64,000 nt of DNA, from positions 3,224,001 through 3,288,000 of the forward strand of contig OZ253548.1 in assembly GCA_965262595.1 (NCBI GenBank), written 5' to 3'. Every line of letters begins with the position of its first letter. Within the stretch, counting starts at the first letter, position 1. The position numbers were made by a program, and so were the translations under genes. The notes beneath the pieces were generated by a model. It searched no databases. It was not told where the DNA came from and saw nothing but the letters and a program-made list of their open reading frames with translations. This document shows positions 60,739 through 64,000 of the stretch, piece by piece. The DNA is from CATQHB01 sp965262595 (GTDB taxonomy: Bacteria; Chloroflexota; Dehalococcoidia; Lucifugimonadales; UBA3495).

Positions 60739-61572
60739 TCAGGACTCCACCGGCGGCGCCGGGTTGCTCACCGTCCCGATTACCCGTGGCTCGCAGCGCA
60801 CCGCCGACGTCAAAAAGCCGCTGTGGGCTACCATCCGGTGCTCCGGCCGCACGCTCCGCTCGGTTACGTGCCAGGGTCGCAGCAACGTTTCCACCGTCTC
60901 AATTAGCTGGAACCGCCCGTCCTCCTGGAGTTGGCCGGCCAGTTGGTGCACCTGCAATATCGTTGGGAGAAAGCTAATCATAATCCCTCCCATAACCAGC
61001 GCTTCAGCCATGCCGCCGACCGCCTGCCACGGCTCCGGCACGTCCAGCACCACCCGGTCCACCTGCCGTTCCTTGATACCCTGGTAGATGTCTGCGGTGG
61101 TCACCGTCAAATTGGTTGGGTTGGGCATAAAGCGGCGGATATTATCGAGGGCGCGGGGCTGCACCGCCTCGTCAATCTCGTAGGTAATGACCCGGCCCGA
61201 GTCGCCCACGGCACGCAGCAAGGCGGCGGTCAAGGCTCCGGAACCCAGGCCTCCTTCAATGACCGTAGCGCCGGGGAAGATGTCGGCAAAGGCGATGATG
61301 TTGCCCAGGTCTTTGGGGTAGATAATCTGCGGGCCGCGAGGCATCTCCCGTACAAAGTCACCGAGGGTCGGACGCACTGCCAGCATGGTATGGCCGCGGT
61401 CGGTGCGATACCAGCCTCCAACGGTGTGACCGATTAAGCCGTCGTGGCCCAGCCGTCCCAGGTGACTATGAAATACCTGGCTCTCGGACAGGGTGATCAT
61501 GTAGCGGCGATTCTTCCGGTCCAGCAGCAAGGCCAAATCGCCGTCCTGAAAGCGGTTCTTGTCAGCGTTCAC
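60739..61572 (-). CDS. trmI: tRNA (adenine-N1)-methyltransferase, TrmI-type
   Basis: 277 residues from GTG at 61572, preceded by GGGGAG. The N-terminal beta domain (FQDGDLALLLDRKNRRYMI) is followed by the SAM-binding region FPGATVIEGGLGSGALTAAL and VITYEIDEAVQPRAL, then VDRVVLDVPEPWQAV, the DxPxPW motif of m1A58 tRNA methyltransferases. It methylates A58 in the T-loop of tRNA. Lineages with this enzyme include many bacteria and archaea. It is the first gene of a short minus-strand pair with the HD protein. Confidence 0.93.
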   Translation of the reverse strand: MNADKNRFQDGDLALLLDRKNRRYMITLSESQVFHSHLGRLGHDGLIGHTVGGWYRTDRGHTMLAVRPTLGDFVREMPRGPQIIYPKDLGNIIAFADIFPGATVIEGGLGSGALTAALLRAVGDSGRVITYEIDEAVQPRALDNIRRFMPNPTNLTVTTADIYQGIKERQVDRVVLDVPEPWQAVGGMAEALVMGGIMISFLPTILQVHQLAGQLQEDGRFQLIETVETLLRPWHVTERSVRPEHRMVAHSGFLTSAVRCEPRVIGTVSNPAPPVES

Positions 61573-61873
61573 GCGGCTCCCCTGAACTTTCCTCTAGGCG
61601 GTATGCAGGTTGTGAGTATGGGTTGGTGAGCGTTATCGCTGCTATGGTAACGGTTAGCGGTGACATTGTCACCCGGTTAGGCGGGCCGTTGCGGAGGAAC
61701 CGGGAAGCGTAAGGGGGAAACCCATCTTGTGCCTGCCCCGAGTCCCGGCCCGGGCCAAGGAGGGTAAATTGGGAGACACGGCAGCAGTGGCAGTTGCAGT
61801 GGCAGCGCTAGTAAAAGTAATAGTGGTGGCGGGGGTATGGAGGCATGGAAGCATGGATGCTAGCTACGAATGG
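61573..61873. other. Intergenic region (301 bp), low complexity
   Basis: No gene supported. The stretch 61780-61860 is low-complexity GGCAGCAGTGGCAGTTGCAG-like sequence just before the tRNA-Gly gene. It is likely non-coding. Confidence 0.5.
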
Positions 61874-61945
61874 AGCGGGCGATGGGATTCGAACCCACGA
61901 CTTTTTGCTTGGGAAGCAAACACTCTACCACTGAGTTACGCCCGC
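61874..61945 (-). tRNA. tRNA-Gly (anticodon CCC)
   Basis: The minus strand folds into a standard cloverleaf: acceptor GCGGGCG/CGCCCGC, D-arm, anticodon loop UUCCCAA (anticodon CCC) and a T-arm with GUGGG UUCGAAU CCCAU. No CCA is encoded. Confidence 0.95.
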
Positions 61946-61985
61946 TGGCCTGTACGTCAATTATACCAGAGGTTAAGGGCAGTTG

Positions 61986-62270
61986 TCAGGCTGGCCGGGA
62001 CTCTCCGATGCGCTTCAGGGTTTCCTGGTAGTCTTCTTCTAAACCAAGCCAGATATAGGCCCCAATGCCGAGAATCTTCTCCAAGCTTTCCGCGAGTTCA
62101 CTATTTATCTCGCGGCTACCCCGAAATACTGCCCTAATGTTGTCCACCGATTCGCCGCAAAGGTCGGCCAGTTCTTCTGCGGATATGCCGCGGAACTCGG
62201 TCTCCGCTTGCAGAAAATTACCCGGAGGGCTTGCATAGTTGGAATAGAGCCGGTTGGTTTTGTTTGACAT
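61986..62270 (-). CDS. HigA-like XRE antitoxin (HTH)
   Basis: 94 residues. The segment ISAEELADLCGESVDNIRAVFRGSREINSELAESLEKILGIGAYIWLGLEEDY matches the helix-turn-helix and C-terminal region of HigA-family antitoxins. The expected HigB toxin gene is not next to it; the neighbour on the other strand is a DUF3800 protein. It may be a solitary antitoxin or a stranded remnant of a toxin-antitoxin module. It lies between the tRNA-Gly gene and the phage-like end of the window. Confidence 0.8.
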   Translation of the reverse strand: MSNKTNRLYSNYASPPGNFLQAETEFRGISAEELADLCGESVDNIRAVFRGSREINSELAESLEKILGIGAYIWLGLEEDYQETLKRIGESRPA

Positions 62271-62369
62271 AGCGTTGCCAGTATGGGGTTTGCCGGCGGG
62301 TTTTGCAATGTCCTGTTGCTAATGGGATGGCTGCGTCGCAAGGCACAACTCTAGTTGACTTATTATTTG

Positions 62370-62398
62370 TTGACATTAGTGTATGGTTGGTGTATATT
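62370..62398 (+). promoter_or_regulatory. Sigma70-like promoter for the DUF3800 gene
   Basis: TTGACA (62370-62375) and TATATT (62393-62398) with a 17-base spacer, 65 bases before the ATG at 62463. Confidence 0.75.
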
Positions 62399-62462
62399 TG
62401 GTACAGCCGATAGGGCCCTTACCGGTTGGTCCGTTGGACTTTGGTTCAGTCGGCTCTTTTTT

Positions 62463-63224
62463 ATGCATATAGCATACTTGGACGAGTCAGGCACTCATAA
62501 AGAAGCTCGCTACTTTGTGGTAGCGAGCCTTGTTGCTTTTGAGCGTAATACTCATCACCTAGCCCGTGAAATGGACCAAATACAAGCCAAGTATTTCCGC
62601 GACTGGCCTGACCCCGTATTCTTCCACGCTTCGGCTCTCCGCGCTAAGGAAGGAAGGGTACCCGAGCCTTTCAACCAGCTTTCCCCGGAAGAACGGGCGA
62701 ATCTTTTTTCAGATGTGTACCAAGTAATTGCCGATTCCCACGCTCGTATAATTGCTGTTGCCATTGAAAAGGCAGCAATGATGACAGACCCTTACGAACG
62801 AGGTTTCGAGCAAATAGTAAGCCGATTTGATATGCTCCTTAGCCGTATCCATCGTGACCTCGGCGAGGACCAGCGCGGCCTTATTATTTTAGCTGAGTCC
62901 AGCTATAAAGACAATCTCGAAATGTTGGCACGACGAATCGCTGCTGAGGGACATCGCTGGGGGAACGTACACAACATCGCCGATATTCCATACTTTGCAC
63001 CAGCCAAGAATACCAGGCTCTTGCAATTGGCTGACTTTATATCTAACGCGGTCTTTTCAAATTACGAGACAGGTCACTCCAAGTATTTCAACCAGATTGC
63101 GCCTCGCTTTGACCAGGAAAATGGGCGTATTCACGGTTTGGTGCATATCACCCGAGATAGAGATAGCTGCTTCTGCCCTAGCTGTGTTCAACGCCGCGCT
63201 AATCCAGGCACTGATTTTGTATAG
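62463..63224 (+). CDS. DUF3800 domain protein (RNase H-fold)
   Basis: 253 residues from ATG at 62463; an upstream open frame overlaps the promoter and is not supported. The N-terminus MHIAYLDESGTHKEARYFVVASL is the DUF3800 start motif with the first acidic residue, and ADIPYFAPAKNTRLLQLADFISNAVF is the C-terminal conserved block. DUF3800 proteins have an RNase H/integrase-like fold and are common in defence islands and on mobile elements. Composition is AT-richer than neighbours. Function is not known. Confidence 0.88.
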   Translation: MHIAYLDESGTHKEARYFVVASLVAFERNTHHLAREMDQIQAKYFRDWPDPVFFHASALRAKEGRVPEPFNQLSPEERANLFSDVYQVIADSHARIIAVAIEKAAMMTDPYERGFEQIVSRFDMLLSRIHRDLGEDQRGLIILAESSYKDNLEMLARRIAAEGHRWGNVHNIADIPYFAPAKNTRLLQLADFISNAVFSNYETGHSKYFNQIAPRFDQENGRIHGLVHITRDRDSCFCPSCVQRRANPGTDFV

Positions 63225-63281
63225 TCGCTGACAATACTAGAGCCATCTTTCCAGATAGGAAGATTTATCCAAGACGGGGTT

Positions 63282-64000
63282 CTACCCCCGCCGCGGCTCA
63301 TCCCCCCAGGGCACGTCGGCCAGGTTGCGTTGGCGGCGCAGTTCGTTGATGGTTACTACGCCCCGATCCAGCAACTGCATCTCCCGGCCTACCCGGCTGT
63401 TTTCGTCCTCCTGCATCGCCTCGATGGCGGCCAGGTCAAACTCCAGCTCCAAATCGGGATAGCCCAGCCGGGGCAGCAGCATCCGGTTAAGCTGCTCCTC
63501 CAGAAATCGTAGCTCCGGCACGATGGTGTTGCGCCAGAAGATCCGCTCGGCGGCGTTGACATTGGCGAAGGTGGCTCGCTCCAGGTCCGATAGCAGCGGC
63601 TTGGGCACTCCATAGGCCCGGCTTACCTCCTCCAGACTCCACCGCAGACCGCGGATGAAGTCCATGTCCCGGTGGCTCAACCCCAGTGTCTTGATGTCCC
63701 GTACAAAGTTGGCAATGGCGGGACGGTGGGCGTTCTGTGTTCCACGGTAGCGAGCCTCCCAGCGGCTGTAAAAATCCTCAATCTCGCTATCGGTCATTTG
63801 AGTGTCGGTCAGCAGCACGAAATCGGGTTGGGCCGAGTTGCGCAGAAAGTTGCGGTTGAACCGCATTGCGTCGCTGCCCATATCCACCGACAGCCGCGCC
63901 GGGGCCAGCGGAGACAGGCCGGCGTATTCCTCCAACGGGTTGTAGTAGCGCAGCCAGATTATCTCGTCGGGAGTGTAGGCCACCGGCCCGCCGGTCCGTC
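63282..64000 (-). CDS. Phage portal protein, 5' end beyond the window
   Basis: 239 codons are visible; the frame is open through the right edge, so the N-terminal half is missing. The sequence IIWLRYYNPLEEYAGLSPLAPARLSVDMG, MRFNRNFLRNSAQPDFVLL and the C-terminal RWSLEEVSRAYGVPKPLLSDLERATFANVNAAERIFWRNTIVPELRF match HK97-type portal proteins, split here only for reading. Portal proteins form the ring through which phage DNA is packaged. This indicates a prophage, phage remnant or gene-transfer-agent-like cluster starting past the window. Confidence 0.88.
   Translation of the reverse strand, partial: RTGGPVAYTPDEIIWLRYYNPLEEYAGLSPLAPARLSVDMGSDAMRFNRNFLRNSAQPDFVLLTDTQMTDSEIEDFYSRWEARYRGTQNAHRPAIANFVRDIKTLGLSHRDMDFIRGLRWSLEEVSRAYGVPKPLLSDLERATFANVNAAERIFWRNTIVPELRFLEEQLNRMLLPRLGYPDLELEFDLAAIEAMQEDENSRVGREMQLLDRGVVTINELRRQRNLADVPWGDEPRRG

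Noticed and set aside
61800..62000. attL site at the tRNA-Gly gene
   Set aside because: No direct repeat of the tRNA 3' end could be found within the window and no integrase is present.

Overview
This is a GC-rich bacterial chromosome segment of about 64 kb. Its genes are mostly short operons on both strands, separated by gaps rich in small palindromic repeats. Frequent TTG and GTG starts, several dipeptide-type ABC transporters with lipoprotein binding proteins, a soluble reductive-dehalogenase homologue, an LLM-class flavin oxidoreductase, extradiol dioxygenases and two COG2159-type amidohydrolases together suggest a Chloroflexota bacterium, probably Dehalococcoidia/SAR202-like. That placement is an inference from gene content; no marker gene in the window proves it.

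Layout. 1-7.2 kb: end of a thioredoxin-like lipoprotein, then a MoxR / DUF58 / transglutaminase-like (TgpA) operon whose transglutaminase has Ser where the catalytic Cys should be, and ogt. 7.6-14 kb: an accessory region with a DUF262 + HEPN pair, an AAA ATPase + DUF4276 (Toprim-like) pair translationally coupled to a hydantoinase, and a stand-alone PD-(D/E)XK-like protein. 14-21.5 kb: a 5'-3' exonuclease, an aminotransferase, a retropepsin-like protein, and divergent peptide permease and binding-protein genes. 21.7-30 kb: a likely aromatic-degradation neighbourhood (LVIVD-repeat protein, LigB dioxygenase, MFS transporter, DUF2182 membrane protein, VOC dioxygenase-like protein, HpaB-type monooxygenase). 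30-40 kb: a frameshifted beta-propeller gene, tRNA-Ser, a CMD-family protein, and a complete dppDF-SBP-dppBC set interrupted by two small membrane-protein genes. 40-46.8 kb: a GIY-YIG protein, two amidohydrolases, a PaREP1/HEPN-like protein, an NMT1-type binding protein with one in-frame TGA, and a reductive-dehalogenase homologue. 47-50.4 kb: a compact set resembling an immune island, with a glycine-zipper membrane protein and small partner, a DUF1640 coiled-coil membrane protein, and a pentapeptide-repeat/TIR fusion. 51-61.6 kb: housekeeping and metabolic genes (coaX, coaBC, GNAT, LLM oxidoreductase, alpha/beta hydrolase, citrate synthase, MidA-like methyltransferase, HD hydrolase, trmI). 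61.9-64 kb: tRNA-Gly, a HigA-like antitoxin, a DUF3800 protein and the C-terminal part of a phage portal protein, so a prophage or phage remnant probably continues past the right edge.

How the genes may work together. The peptide permease and binding protein at 16.7-21.5 kb have no ATPase genes beside them and may share the DppD/DppF pair at 32.9-35.0 kb. The monooxygenase, extradiol dioxygenases, CMD protein, amidohydrolases, alpha/beta hydrolase and flavin oxidoreductase fit a scavenger of aromatic or other recalcitrant organic compounds.

The points I would check first are: (1) the glycine-zipper / small-protein / DUF1640 / TIR cluster at 47.0-50.4 kb as a possible undescribed defence system; (2) the in-frame TGA at 44964-44966, followed by a hairpin with bacterial SECIS geometry, as a possible selenoprotein; (3) four frameshifts, all at homopolymer runs, which look more like assembly error or decay than programmed events; (4) a three-way-junction-like structured element at 59831-59937.
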